64,000 nt of DNA. Origin: JAGFIY01 sp964499285 (lineage in GTDB: Bacteria; Bacteroidota; Ignavibacteria; Ignavibacteriales; Melioribacteraceae). The notes under the pieces are model-generated. The model did not search any database. It saw only the letters and a program-made list of their open reading frames with translations, and was not told the origin of the DNA. How positions within the stretch are numbered: position 1 is the stretch's first letter; every line of letters starts with the position of its first letter. Made by a program: the position numbers and the translations under genes. Shown here piece after piece: positions 18,989 through 28,281 of the stretch. The stretch is taken from assembly GCA_964499285.1 (NCBI GenBank), contig CAZCLA010000015.1, positions 1 through 64,000 of the forward strand. Reading direction: 5' to 3'.

Positions 18989-21067
18989 TTAATTTTCCCA
19001 CTTTAGTCTTATATCAGCCACATAATTTTTATTGTCCTTTCCGATCAGCACAGGGTTTATGTCGAATTCTTTAATGCTAGGATTTTCTATCATCATTTTA
19101 GAACATGATTTTATTATATGTTTTAATCCGGCTATATCCGACGATGATTCACCCCGAACCCCTTTCAATATTTTTCCAATTCTTGTTGAGTCAATCATAT
19201 CCTCAATGTCGTAGTATGTTAAGTAAGCAGATTTAATAGCAGTATCATTCAATACTTCAACATACTTGCCGCCCGCTCCAAACATAATTACAGGACCAAA
19301 AGAAGGATCTCTGAAGCCGCCGATTAGGACTTCGTGCTTTAAATCGACAAAAGGCTGAATTAAAAATTCTTCTATCTTGAACCCTGCAGAATTGAAGCTT
19401 GCTGAAATTTCCTCTGCCGCCGTTTTTAGTTCTCGTGAATTTTTCACGTTTAATTTTACGGCATTCATTTCCGATTTATGAACAACGTTTTTATTAATGC
19501 CTTTAATAACGACAGGGAAAAGATTTTCTTCTATCGAATCAAGTTTCTCGTGTTTTACAATTCTGTTTTTAAGAATCGGAATTTTGTAATCATCGGCAAT
19601 TCTATAAATGTTTTGCTGAGAAAGAAAACCGGAACTAAAATTGTATTCGGTATTTGTTTTTAATTCCAAAAGTGGTTTGTATTCCTTAAAAGCATTTTTC
19701 AACCGCTTTCTGGATTCGGCATAAAACAACATATTTGAAATAACAGGTGCTGGATCTTCAGGATTACGAAAAACAGGAAGATGTTTTTGGGAAGATTCTC
19801 TGTACTTATCCCAAAATTCCGGCAGGGGCATATCAACTTGGAATATCGGTTTTTCGGATTTTATTTCGTTCACACTTTCTACCACATCAAACGGACGCAC
19901 CATCACAGGCTCAACAAAAATTGAAATTATTGCATCAACGTTTTCATCCTGAGATGTAATCTCAATAACTTTTTTAAAAGCTGCGGCATCGGCTCCAGGC
20001 AGAAGATCAATCGGGTTTTCGATGCTTCCGTCAGCAAGTACTATCTCACGCAGTTTCTGCTTTGTTTCGTCACTAAGTTGTGCTAGGACTAAATTTTCTT
20101 CCTCGAGTGTATCCACAGTTAGAATTGCTGGACCTCCCGCATTTGTAACAACGGCAACTCTGTTCCCCTTTGGAATCGGGAAATTTTCAAATCCCTTTGC
20201 AGTATTGAACATCTCGTTAATGTCATCAACACGAATAATTCCGAACTGTCTCAATAGCGAATTGACAACCTTATCCGAACTACTCAATGCGCCGGTATGT
20301 GAGGAAGCAGCCTTTGCACCGCTTGAAGTTTTGCCTGCCTTCAAAACGATGGTCGGTTTGGTTAACTCACCGGAAATGAAGGGTTTAAGAAAGCCGAGCC
20401 CATCAACAAAACTTTCGAGATAAAAAGTGAGAGTTTTTATGTACTCGTCTTCTCGCCAAAAATATAGCAGATCGTTTTCGTTAATATCCGCTTTGTTGCC
20501 TACGCTGATAAAATGTCCAAACTTTATATCAGTTTCTCTTAAGGAATTTAAAACTGCGGCTCCCAATGCACCACTTTGAGATAAGAAACCTGTTTGACCG
20601 GAATGAGGCTCTTCGGCGACAAAGGTCGCGTTTAATTTAATGTCCTCGTGTGTATTAATGACCCCCATGCAGTTAGGTCCAACCAGTCGCCCGCCCGCCT
20701 GTTTAACTTTTTCCGCAATTATTTTTTCGATTTCTTCTCCCTCTTTTCCAGTTTCTTTAAATCCAGCGGTAATTACTATATATGATTTTACACCCTTCTG
20801 AATCAAAAGATCTATCGAACAATCAACAGAATGTTTGGGAACCACAAGTATCGCAAGATCAATCGGATCTTTAATTTCATCAATAGATTTGTAGCTTCTG
20901 TAACCAAGAAGACTTTCCGATTTTGGGTTTACGGGATAGATAATACCCTTATAATGAAAATGACTTATAGTATGAAGCATTTCATACCCGATGCTCTTTT
21001 CCCTTGCCGAAGCGCCGACAACACATATTGATTTTGGGTAGAATAAATTTTTAATGTTTTCTCTCAT
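18989..21067 (-). CDS. ADP-forming acyl-CoA synthetase (acetate-CoA ligase type), fused alpha-beta
   Basis: This 692-residue NDP-forming acyl-CoA synthetase interconverts acyl-CoA plus ADP and Pi with acid plus ATP. The N-terminal CoA-binding Rossmann domain (ICVVGASAREKSIGYEM) is followed by a succinyl-CoA-ligase-like domain with the phosphohistidine in SSHTGAL. A C-terminal ATP-grasp half follows (VVIKGINKNVVHKSE, FGPVIMFGAGGKYVE, FDINPVLI). Next to the phenylacetate genes it could recover ATP from acetyl- or aryl-CoA, but that link is inference. Confidence 0.9.
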   Translation of the reverse strand: MRENIKNLFYPKSICVVGASAREKSIGYEMLHTISHFHYKGIIYPVNPKSESLLGYRSYKSIDEIKDPIDLAILVVPKHSVDCSIDLLIQKGVKSYIVITAGFKETGKEGEEIEKIIAEKVKQAGGRLVGPNCMGVINTHEDIKLNATFVAEEPHSGQTGFLSQSGALGAAVLNSLRETDIKFGHFISVGNKADINENDLLYFWREDEYIKTLTFYLESFVDGLGFLKPFISGELTKPTIVLKAGKTSSGAKAASSHTGALSSSDKVVNSLLRQFGIIRVDDINEMFNTAKGFENFPIPKGNRVAVVTNAGGPAILTVDTLEEENLVLAQLSDETKQKLREIVLADGSIENPIDLLPGADAAAFKKVIEITSQDENVDAIISIFVEPVMVRPFDVVESVNEIKSEKPIFQVDMPLPEFWDKYRESSQKHLPVFRNPEDPAPVISNMLFYAESRKRLKNAFKEYKPLLELKTNTEYNFSSGFLSQQNIYRIADDYKIPILKNRIVKHEKLDSIEENLFPVVIKGINKNVVHKSEMNAVKLNVKNSRELKTAAEEISASFNSAGFKIEEFLIQPFVDLKHEVLIGGFRDPSFGPVIMFGAGGKYVEVLNDTAIKSAYLTYYDIEDMIDSTRIGKILKGVRGESSSDIAGLKHIIKSCSKMMIENPSIKEFDINPVLIGKDNKNYVADIRLKWEN

Positions 21068-21195
21068 TCGGGACCATATTATAAATAAAACAAATTTGTC
21101 CTAAAAAATAATAAATCTTATTTCTTTTATCATCCGAGAAATAATAGATTGCAAAAATCTTATTGTTTATATTGTGAAAAACGCAGGGGACGGTG

Positions 21196-21912
21196 ATGAA
21201 GAAGTTTGCAGTAGTCTGTTTTTTGATGGTTGCTGTTTCCATTACTGCTCAGGAGGTTGCATCTAACCCAACTCGTCCTTCAGCAACAGATAATGGATTT
21301 TTAACTGCACCGGGTTATATGGAATTGGAAATTGGCTGGGCAGGAGAAGAAAATTTTTGGAGCATGCCGGCTCTTTTAAAAATCACTCCTTTTTTAAATT
21401 TTGAATTTGGTTTTTTGATGAGCGGATTAGTCAATCATTATGATTTTGAAGGAGTCTCGGAAACTAAAGCCGGTGATTTTGGTATGCAGTTTAAGTTTCA
21501 GCTTTACTCTAATCCTGCCACTGCTATTGCTCTTTTGGGGCGAGTTGAGTTTTTAGATAATGATATTCAAAGATATACTGCATATACGGCGTGGTCATTG
21601 ATAAGAACTCTTTTTCAAGTTGATGCAACAGTAGGAGGGGTTTTCCATTCCAAAAGTTTTGATGGAGCAAATTCGTTTATTTATGCTGTGGCAGCAGCGC
21701 CGAAACTAAATAGTGATGCTGGCATCTATATAGAAATTTTTGGTGAATCAAACGAAGCAGTAAAACCCATTTATGCTGATATTGGTATATCATATGCGGT
21801 ATCACCGAGATTTGTTTTGGATGCAGCTTATTTTTGGGGTTTAAATGACGATGCCGCCGATTGGCAGATTCAAATAGGCTTTACGGCAACTCTGTTTAAG
21901 ATTTTAAAATAG
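21196..21912 (+). CDS. outer-membrane beta-barrel protein, phenol-degradation MetA-like
   Basis: This protein of about 238 residues has a signal peptide ending ...SITAQ and amphipathic alternating strands. The N-terminus NPTRPSATDNGFLTAPGYMELEIGW resembles the 'MetA pathway of phenol degradation' outer-membrane family. A GTG directly precedes the ATG; the ATG at 21196, with AGGGGA upstream, is preferred. Its position 100 bp before paaA suggests a role in uptake of aromatic compounds, but this is inference. Confidence 0.7.
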   Translation: MKKFAVVCFLMVAVSITAQEVASNPTRPSATDNGFLTAPGYMELEIGWAGEENFWSMPALLKITPFLNFEFGFLMSGLVNHYDFEGVSETKAGDFGMQFKFQLYSNPATAIALLGRVEFLDNDIQRYTAYTAWSLIRTLFQVDATVGGVFHSKSFDGANSFIYAVAAAPKLNSDAGIYIEIFGESNEAVKPIYADIGISYAVSPRFVLDAAYFWGLNDDAADWQIQIGFTATLFKILK

Positions 21913-22012
21913 ACATTATTTTTAGTGAATAAAGTCTTAATAATTACTTATTTATTGAATCGCAAAAAAAGATATCATATATTATATAGTTTTCTTAAAG
22001 CCGGAGATAATT

Positions 22013-22945
22013 ATGACAGAAGTACAGATGATAAAACAATTCGAGGAAAGAATTGAGAACGGCGAGTCTATTGAACCAAAAGACTGGATGCCGGAAAAAT
22101 ATAGAAAGCAATTGATCAGAATGATGTCGCAGCACGCTCACTCCGAAATTGTCGGAATGCTTCCCGAAGGAAACTGGATTACCAGAGCGCCTAATTTAAG
22201 AAGAAAACTTGCTCTTCTTGCAAAAGTTCAGGACGAAGCAGGGCATGGTCTTTATATCTACAGCGCTACCGAAACCCTCGGGGTTGATAGAACTGAGCTT
22301 ATCGAACAGCTCCTTACCGGAAAGGCAAAGTACTCATCCATATTTAATTATCCAACACTAAGTTGGGCTGATATCGGCGTTATAGGTTGGCTTGTAGATG
22401 GTGCGGCAATCGTAAATCAAACAATGCTCGCAAAAGGCTCTTTCGGACCTTATTCACGAGCTATGATAAGAATCTGTAAAGAGGAAAACTTTCACAAGAA
22501 ACAAGGATTCGAAATTGTTGCAACCCTCGCTAAAGGAACTTCCGAACAGAAAGAAATGGTGCAGGATGCTGTTAACAGATGGTGGTGGCCCTCGCTTATG
22601 ATGTTTGGTCCTCACGATTCAGATTCACCTAATTCTGAAGACTTGATGAAATGGAAAGTTAAATTAAACAGCAATGATGAATTGAGACAAAGATTTGTGG
22701 ATTTGACAATTCCTCAAGCAAAAGCCGTGGGGTTAACGATTCCCGATCCTAAATTAAAATTTAACGATGAAACAGGCCATTGGGAGTTTGGAGAAATTGA
22801 TTGGGAAGAATTTTGGAATGTTGTAAAAGGTAACGGCTTGATGAACAAAGACAGACTTAGGGCAAGAAACAAAGCTCACGAAGAAGGAGCCTGGGTGCGA
22901 GAAGCGGCAAAGGCTTATGCCGAGAAAAGAGAGAAAGCAAATTAG
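22013..22945 (+). CDS. paaA: 1,2-phenylacetyl-CoA epoxidase, catalytic subunit A
   Basis: This is the di-iron oxygenase subunit that epoxidises phenylacetyl-CoA. The 310-residue protein has ferritin-like iron ligands in KVQDEAGHGLYIY and CKEENFHKKQGFE, and the PaaA-typical segments MLPEGNWITRAP and NRWWWPSLMMFGPHD. The RBS is GGAG, 7 nt before ATG. It is first gene of paaABCD. Confidence 0.97.
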   Translation: MTEVQMIKQFEERIENGESIEPKDWMPEKYRKQLIRMMSQHAHSEIVGMLPEGNWITRAPNLRRKLALLAKVQDEAGHGLYIYSATETLGVDRTELIEQLLTGKAKYSSIFNYPTLSWADIGVIGWLVDGAAIVNQTMLAKGSFGPYSRAMIRICKEENFHKKQGFEIVATLAKGTSEQKEMVQDAVNRWWWPSLMMFGPHDSDSPNSEDLMKWKVKLNSNDELRQRFVDLTIPQAKAVGLTIPDPKLKFNDETGHWEFGEIDWEEFWNVVKGNGLMNKDRLRARNKAHEEGAWVREAAKAYAEKREKAN

Positions 22946-22971
22946 TTTAATAAAATTTATTGGATAATAAT

Positions 22972-23253
22972 ATGTCTGAAGGATTTCTTTGGGAAGTTTT
23001 TACTCAGTCTAAAAACGGCGCTCCTTTTACACATGCAGGAAGCCTCCACGCCCCGGATAAGGAATTAGCTTTACAAAATGCTAGAGATGTTTATACCCGT
23101 CGCGGCGAAGCAGTAAATCTCTGGGTCGTGAAATCAGAAGAAATTGTTGCATCAACTCCGGGAGAAAGCGGTCCCTTCTTCGAGCCCGGTAACGATAAAG
23201 CATATCGCCATCCACAGTTTTATAAAGTTCCTAAAGGTGTGCGGGGAGTATAA
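22972..23253 (+). CDS. paaB: 1,2-phenylacetyl-CoA epoxidase, subunit B
   Basis: This small structural subunit of about 93 residues has WEVFTQSKNGAPFTHAGSLHA and RGEAVNLWVV motifs. A TTG at 22960 would add four residues; the ATG at 22972 is the normal start. Its stop overlaps the paaC start (TAATG). Confidence 0.95.
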   Translation: MSEGFLWEVFTQSKNGAPFTHAGSLHAPDKELALQNARDVYTRRGEAVNLWVVKSEEIVASTPGESGPFFEPGNDKAYRHPQFYKVPKGVRGV

Positions 23254-24008
23254 TGAATAACAATTTGTTTCAATTTCTTTTAAGACTTGGCGACGATAAT
23301 TTAATTATCGGTCACAGACTTTCTGAATGGTGTGGGCATGGTCCCTATCTCGAAGAGGATATTGCTCTAACCAATATAGCTCTTGATCATATAGGACAGG
23401 CTTCTGCTTGGCTTAAACTTGCCGGATCTATTGAGGGACAAAAGAGAAACGAGGACGATCTTGCTTATCACCGCACGGAAAGAGAATTTGTAAATCTGCA
23501 GCTTGTTGAGCAGCCAAACACAGATTTTGCTTACACAATAATCCGCCAATTGTTTTTTGATGTTTATCAACTTTATTTGTATGACGAGCTGACAAAAAGC
23601 AGAAATGAAGATGTTGCGGCTCTTTCGGCAAAATCCTTGAAGGAAATTAAATACCACGTAAGGCATGCTAGGGAATGGACTCTCAGGTTGGGTGATGGAA
23701 CCGAAGAAAGCGGCAGGCGAACACAGAATGCGGTAAATGATCTTTGGAGATTCACACACGAAATGTTTGTTAATGATGATCTTATTGATATGTTGATAAA
23801 AGAAAAGACAGCAGCTGATTTCGCGGCAATTAAAACACATTGGGAAAAAATGATTTCTCAAATTTTTAATGAAGCAAAACTTACTATTCCTGAAAACGAA
23901 CCGCCGATTATTCTTAACAGCAGGAAAGGGGTTCACTCGGAAAATTTGGGACACATTTTAGCAGAGATGCAATTTTTGCCTCGCACATATCCTAACGCAA
24001 AGTGGTAA
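23253..24008 (+). CDS. paaC: 1,2-phenylacetyl-CoA epoxidase, subunit C
   Basis: This is the ferritin-like structural partner of PaaA. The 251-residue protein has LGDDNLIIGHRLSEWCGHGP, EEDIALTNIALDHIGQA and IKYHVRHAREWTLRLGDGTEES. It is translationally coupled to paaB. Confidence 0.96.
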   Translation: MNNNLFQFLLRLGDDNLIIGHRLSEWCGHGPYLEEDIALTNIALDHIGQASAWLKLAGSIEGQKRNEDDLAYHRTEREFVNLQLVEQPNTDFAYTIIRQLFFDVYQLYLYDELTKSRNEDVAALSAKSLKEIKYHVRHAREWTLRLGDGTEESGRRTQNAVNDLWRFTHEMFVNDDLIDMLIKEKTAADFAAIKTHWEKMISQIFNEAKLTIPENEPPIILNSRKGVHSENLGHILAEMQFLPRTYPNAKW

Positions 24009-24024
24009 AAACTTTTTTTCAAAA

Positions 24025-24507
24025 ATGAATAAAGAAAAAATTATAAATCTGCTTCAAGAGGTACAAGATCCCGAAGTTCCTGTGCTCGACATTGTTTCAA
24101 TGGGCGTTGTAAGAGATGTAAAAATAGAAGAAAGAAGAATTGTTGTTACAATTACTCCAACCTACACCGGTTGTCCCGCAATGAACATGATAGAAAACAA
24201 TATAATTGATAAGCTGAGATCATCGGCAATTGAAGACGTTGAAGTTAGAACAGTTTTTTCTCCGGCATGGACAACAGATTGGCTGAGCGAAGAAACCAAA
24301 CAAAAACTTAGAGCCTACGGAATTGCGCCCCCTGGCAAAACCGACGAAACAGATTTTCTTCAATCGTTTTTTACAAAAAAGGTAGAATGTCCTTTCTGCG
24401 GTTCGGGTAATACGAAAGTGACAAGCGAATTCGGATCAACCGCTTGTAAGTCCCTTCATTTTTGCAGCGAATGCAGCCAGCCGTTCGAACATTTCAAATG
24501 TATCTAA
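24025..24507 (+). CDS. paaD: phenylacetate degradation protein PaaD (MIP18/SufT-like with zinc ribbon)
   Basis: This 160-residue protein has an N-terminal DUF59/MIP18 domain (VQDPEVPVLDIVSMGVV; TPTYTGCPAM) and a C-terminal four-Cys ribbon (CPFCGSG...CSEC). PaaD is thought to help iron-sulfur assembly of the epoxidase reductase PaaE. No paaE follows. Instead the stop overlaps the stop of a convergent thioredoxin gene. Confidence 0.93.
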   Translation: MNKEKIINLLQEVQDPEVPVLDIVSMGVVRDVKIEERRIVVTITPTYTGCPAMNMIENNIIDKLRSSAIEDVEVRTVFSPAWTTDWLSEETKQKLRAYGIAPPGKTDETDFLQSFFTKKVECPFCGSGNTKVTSEFGSTACKSLHFCSECSQPFEHFKCI

Positions 24508-24824
24508 TCTTCGAACATCATTTTGTATAAACGTTCAATTTCTTCCTGCAGTTCATCCAAACCGACATTTCTAGATTTTCTTATATACTCTCTTCCTTCA
24601 AAGAAAACTATAATTGTAGGCACACTGAATACATTCAACTGAGCTGCGGTTTCCTTCGATTCTTCGGCATCCACATAAAGAAAAAGAATTCTCGGAAAAT
24701 TTTCGTTAATCATCTCAACTACTTTTGGTTTAAGAACCTTGCATACACTGCATGCTTCAGTACTTACATACAAAAGAACTGCAGAGTGTGTGTGAATCAT
24801 ATTTTCAATTTCGTTGTCTGCCAT
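24504..24824 (-). CDS. thioredoxin-like protein
   Basis: This 106-residue single thioredoxin fold has the active site CSVC (YVSTEACSVCKVLKP), a cis-Pro in VFSVPTIIVFF, and the DAEES strand end. The usual WCGPC is replaced, so its redox properties may differ. The ATG at 24824 lies one nucleotide from the recQ stop, which marks a recQ-trx operon. Longer upstream starts run through recQ and are rejected. Confidence 0.88.
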   Translation of the reverse strand: MADNEIENMIHTHSAVLLYVSTEACSVCKVLKPKVVEMINENFPRILFLYVDAEESKETAAQLNVFSVPTIIVFFEGREYIRKSRNVGLDELQEEIERLYKMMFED

Positions 24825-24825
24825 T

Positions 24826-26283
24826 TTATTCGCCGTATTTAATCGAACAATTATCACAATTGCGGCAGTCTTTTTCTCCCGGAAAACCAAAGTAATCCGA
24901 GATGTAAACCCTGCGGCATTTATTGTTGTTAATGTAATTAACAAGAGCAAGAAGTTTTTTGTTGTCTGATAAGAGTTTTTCGTTAAGATAATCGTCGTCA
25001 GTAAGCTGCTCTGGCATAGTGTTAGTTAACTCCAAATTTTTTTCTTCGAGCGAACCCTCCGTTACGCCGTATCTATCAAGCATCGAAAAGACGGTTTCCA
25101 AACGAAAATCATTTTTGTCTTTAAAAGAGATTTGTTCCCGGAAATAATCTACATCAAGTGAATTTAGTTTATCCTTGTTGGTCATAAGAAGATCAAAAAC
25201 ACGGTGGTAATAATCCGCGTTTGGATTAGACCATTTTATAAACTCCATTTGAGTGAGCAAGTCGTTTTGACTGTAAAGAAGCATGCACAACGAAGCCTGT
25301 CCGTCTCGCCCTGAGCGCCCGATTTCTTGATAATATGATTCAACGGATGAAGTGACTTCGGCGTGAATTACAAAACGTATATCGGCTTTATCAACCCCCA
25401 TTCCGAAAGCGTTTGTTGCAAGCACAATATTAGAGTCGCCGGACATAAAATTGCTCTGCATTTTTTTTCGTTCCGAAGCGCCAAGCTTTCCATGGTAAAC
25501 ATCGTGCTTTATTCCTTTTCGTTCGAAGTACTCTGAAAATTCTGAAAGTGTTTTTATAAGTGAAAAGTAAATAATCCCCGAACCCGAATATTCTTCAATA
25601 ACTTCTAAAATTAATTTTATTTTGCTTTCGAAATCGTAAGTGGTTACAACTTCAAGCCTAAGATTCGGTCGTTCGATTCCTTGATGAAAAATATTAATTT
25701 CGTCTTTTTCAAGACTCAACTTTTTAATGATATCAGTCTGAACGTCTTTTGTTGCTGTGGCGGTTAATGCTATGGTTAAAGGGTTTCCCAGCATTGCTCT
25801 AAATTCTCCGATGCGCGAATAATCAGGACGAAAATCATGCCCCCACTCGGAAATACAGTGAGCTTCATCTACCGCAAGCAGAGAAATATCGGCTTCCCGT
25901 ATCTTTCCGATAAAAGTGTTTTTTCTAAATCTTTCCGGAGTTACATAAAGCAGTTTTATTTTTCCCTCCACGAAGTTTTGAAGACGTTCCTCGCGCTTAC
26001 TTTTAGATACGGTTGAATTTATATACGATGCAGGAATACCTCGCTTTTTTAATCCTTCAACTTGATCCTGCATAAGAGCAATTAGAGGGCTAATTACAAG
26101 AGTTCCGCCTTCAAAAATCATAGCAGGAATTTGATAACATAGTGATTTTCCTGCACCTGTGGGCATCAGAACAAGAGAATGTTTTTTTTCGATCAGGGTT
26201 CTATTAATAATTTCCTTCTGAAGCCCTTTGAAAGAATCGTATCCCCAATGTTTTTTTAGTATATCATAAGTTTTTTGTTCCAT
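24826..26283 (-). CDS. recQ: ATP-dependent DNA helicase RecQ (short form)
   Basis: This superfamily 2 3'-5' helicase of about 485 residues has Walker A MPTGAGKSLCYQIP, motif II DEAHCISEWGHDFRP, motif V ATNAFGMGVDKADIR and motif VI YYQEIGRSGRDG. The C-terminal zinc-binding cysteines are CRRVYIS...CRNCDNC. The protein stops straight after the zinc domain, so the winged-helix and HRDC domains of E. coli RecQ are missing. The start is ATG 26283 (a TTG lies two codons earlier). Confidence 0.94.
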   Translation of the reverse strand: MEQKTYDILKKHWGYDSFKGLQKEIINRTLIEKKHSLVLMPTGAGKSLCYQIPAMIFEGGTLVISPLIALMQDQVEGLKKRGIPASYINSTVSKSKREERLQNFVEGKIKLLYVTPERFRKNTFIGKIREADISLLAVDEAHCISEWGHDFRPDYSRIGEFRAMLGNPLTIALTATATKDVQTDIIKKLSLEKDEINIFHQGIERPNLRLEVVTTYDFESKIKLILEVIEEYSGSGIIYFSLIKTLSEFSEYFERKGIKHDVYHGKLGASERKKMQSNFMSGDSNIVLATNAFGMGVDKADIRFVIHAEVTSSVESYYQEIGRSGRDGQASLCMLLYSQNDLLTQMEFIKWSNPNADYYHRVFDLLMTNKDKLNSLDVDYFREQISFKDKNDFRLETVFSMLDRYGVTEGSLEEKNLELTNTMPEQLTDDDYLNEKLLSDNKKLLALVNYINNNKCRRVYISDYFGFPGEKDCRNCDNCSIKYGE

Positions 26284-26396
26284 ATTCAAATATACTTAAA
26301 CAAACGAGGAGATTTATCAAAATATTACAGCCGCTTTCTATGTGGAATGTGAATTTTATATATTTCTAATGAGAGTAACTTACTTAAGAGATATAA

Positions 26397-27488
26397 ATGA
26401 AAAAAAGCACTATTGTTATTGTGTTCTGTATGGTATTTCTTTCAGCCTTTACGATAAAGGGACAATCTTCCAAAGAATCATTTTCAGATAGACTTAAACT
26501 ATCCGGTACTTGGTTTCTTGGATTTCATCAAGGAAAAATGGACGGGGAAGAATTCAGTTCTTTCTTTGTTCGAAGAGGTTATTTTACCGTAAGAAACAAA
26601 TTTAACGATAAATTTTCGCTTCGTTTTACTACTGATATAACACTTGATGAAGAAGGCGACGGTGAAGGAGATATTGAAATTAGATTGAAGTACGGTTATA
26701 TAAATTATAAGTTCGGGAGTCTTGGTTTTATAGAAGATCTATCTGCTGAGTTTGGAGTAGTGCATAGACCTTATATTACTTTTGCTCATGATATTTATGA
26801 TTATCGTGCGCAAGGGGCAACAATTCTCGATCGATATGATATGACAAGTTCTGCGGATTTTGGCGTGTCATTTTTCGGATTACTCGGCGAGAAAATGGAT
26901 AATGAGTACTCCAAAATGGCAGATGATAAACATCCAGGAAAATTCGGTAGCTTTGGTTTTGGAGTATATAACGGAGCGGGTTATCACGGAATCGAAAAAA
27001 ATAAAAGCAAGGTTTTTGAAGGAAGAATCAGCTTAAGACCTTTATGGGATCTGCTGCCAGGATTGCAGCTGACATATCTTGGAATTATCGGAAAAGGAAA
27101 TACGGAAATGGAACCTGATTATTCAGCAAACGCTTTCGATGTTTCGTATCAAAGCGGTATTATTAACCTGCAAGGATTATATTACGACGGAAAAGGCAAA
27201 CAATCCGGAAACCTTCTCGATGAAAACGGTAACGCTGCAAAAAGAAAAGGTTATTCGGTGTTTGCAGAATTAAAAATTCCGGAAACCAGGCTTGCCCTTT
27301 TCGGAAGATATGATTTTGTAAAAAATGAATTTATTTCTTATGCCGTTAAAGAAAAACTGATGATTCTCGGAATCGGATATACTTTTTTTGAAAGAAACAG
27401 AGTTATATTAAATTTTGAAAAACTTGACTCGGATGATTTGGACGAGGACAATAATTTTATCGAGCTGGTATTTGATATTAGATTTTGA
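26397..27488 (+). CDS. outer-membrane porin (phosphate-selective porin OprO/P-like)
   Basis: This 363-residue protein has a signal peptide (...SAFTIKGQ) and then a porin-like pattern: FFVRRGYFTVRNKFNDKFSLRFTTDI, EFGVVHRPYITFAHDIYDYR. It ends in an aromatic strand (FIELVFDIRF), as expected of a beta-barrel. It directly precedes paaG, so it may serve aromatic-acid or anion entry. Specificity is unknown. Confidence 0.75.
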   Translation: MKKSTIVIVFCMVFLSAFTIKGQSSKESFSDRLKLSGTWFLGFHQGKMDGEEFSSFFVRRGYFTVRNKFNDKFSLRFTTDITLDEEGDGEGDIEIRLKYGYINYKFGSLGFIEDLSAEFGVVHRPYITFAHDIYDYRAQGATILDRYDMTSSADFGVSFFGLLGEKMDNEYSKMADDKHPGKFGSFGFGVYNGAGYHGIEKNKSKVFEGRISLRPLWDLLPGLQLTYLGIIGKGNTEMEPDYSANAFDVSYQSGIINLQGLYYDGKGKQSGNLLDENGNAAKRKGYSVFAELKIPETRLALFGRYDFVKNEFISYAVKEKLMILGIGYTFFERNRVILNFEKLDSDDLDEDNNFIELVFDIRF

Positions 27489-27496
27489 GGGGTACA

Positions 27497-28279
27497 ATGA
27501 AGCATTTAATAATAGATAAACTCAACAACACTCTAATTGTTAAACTTAACCGTCCCAAAGTTTTTAACAGCTTCAACAGGGAAATGGGTGATGAATTTTT
27601 GAAAACATTATCCGAAGCCTCGGTAGATCATGAAGCTAGGGCAATACTTATTATCGGAGAAGGCAAAGCGTTCTGTGCAGGACAAGATTTAAGTGAAGCG
27701 ATTCCCGATGACGGTTCAATGGCAGATTTAGGGGAAATTCTTGAATTCAGATACAATAAAATTATCAAACTAATTCGGAATATTGAAAAACCTGTTGTCG
27801 CTGCAGTTAACGGTGTGGCTGCGGGAGCGGGGGCAAATATTGCTTTGTCTTGTGATATTGTTGTTGCTTCGGTTAAAGCGTCTTTTGTTCAAGCCTTTTC
27901 AAAAATTGGACTTGTACCGGACAGCGGCGGCACCTATTTTTTACCGAGATTAATTGGACTACAAAAAGCATCTGCCTTGATGATGCTCGGCGAAAACATT
28001 AATGCGGAAGAAGCCGAAAGAATCGGAATGATTTACAAAGTCTATCACGAAAATGAATTCGAAAAAAAATCGCTTGAACTTGCTTATAACCTAGCGCAAA
28101 TGCCGACGAAGGGTTTCGCGTTGACAAAAAAATTATTAAATCAATCATTTAATAATTCTTTAGACACACAATTAGAAATGGAGAAAGAATATCAAATTGA
28201 AGCGGGAAAAACTTATGATTATGCAGAAGGAGTGAAAGCTTTTAAAGAAAAAAGAAAACCCGTCTTCAAAGGAGAATAG
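27497..28279 (+). CDS. paaG: enoyl-CoA hydratase/isomerase, PaaG-like (1,2-epoxyphenylacetyl-CoA isomerase)
   Basis: This crotonase-fold protein has about 260 residues. The oxyanion-hole segments are GEGKAFCAGQDLSEA and AAVNGVAAGAGANIALSCD. The PaaG-typical GLVPDSGGTYFLPR carries an Asp rather than the Glu of ordinary hydratases. PaaG opens the epoxide to the oxepin-CoA. The ATG at 27497 follows GAGGGG; an earlier TTG overlaps the porin stop. Confidence 0.88.
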   Translation: MKHLIIDKLNNTLIVKLNRPKVFNSFNREMGDEFLKTLSEASVDHEARAILIIGEGKAFCAGQDLSEAIPDDGSMADLGEILEFRYNKIIKLIRNIEKPVVAAVNGVAAGAGANIALSCDIVVASVKASFVQAFSKIGLVPDSGGTYFLPRLIGLQKASALMMLGENINAEEAERIGMIYKVYHENEFEKKSLELAYNLAQMPTKGFALTKKLLNQSFNNSLDTQLEMEKEYQIEAGKTYDYAEGVKAFKEKRKPVFKGE

Positions 28280-28281
28280 TC

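Noticed and set aside
20022..20423. 133-codon plus-strand ORF within the acyl-CoA synthetase
   Set aside because: It is antisense to conserved CoA-ligase sequence, with no domain of its own.
23367..23954. 195-codon minus-strand ORF within paaC
   Set aside because: It is the antisense shadow of a clearly recognised paaC; its composition (Phe/Cys/Ile-rich) is typical of a complementary frame.
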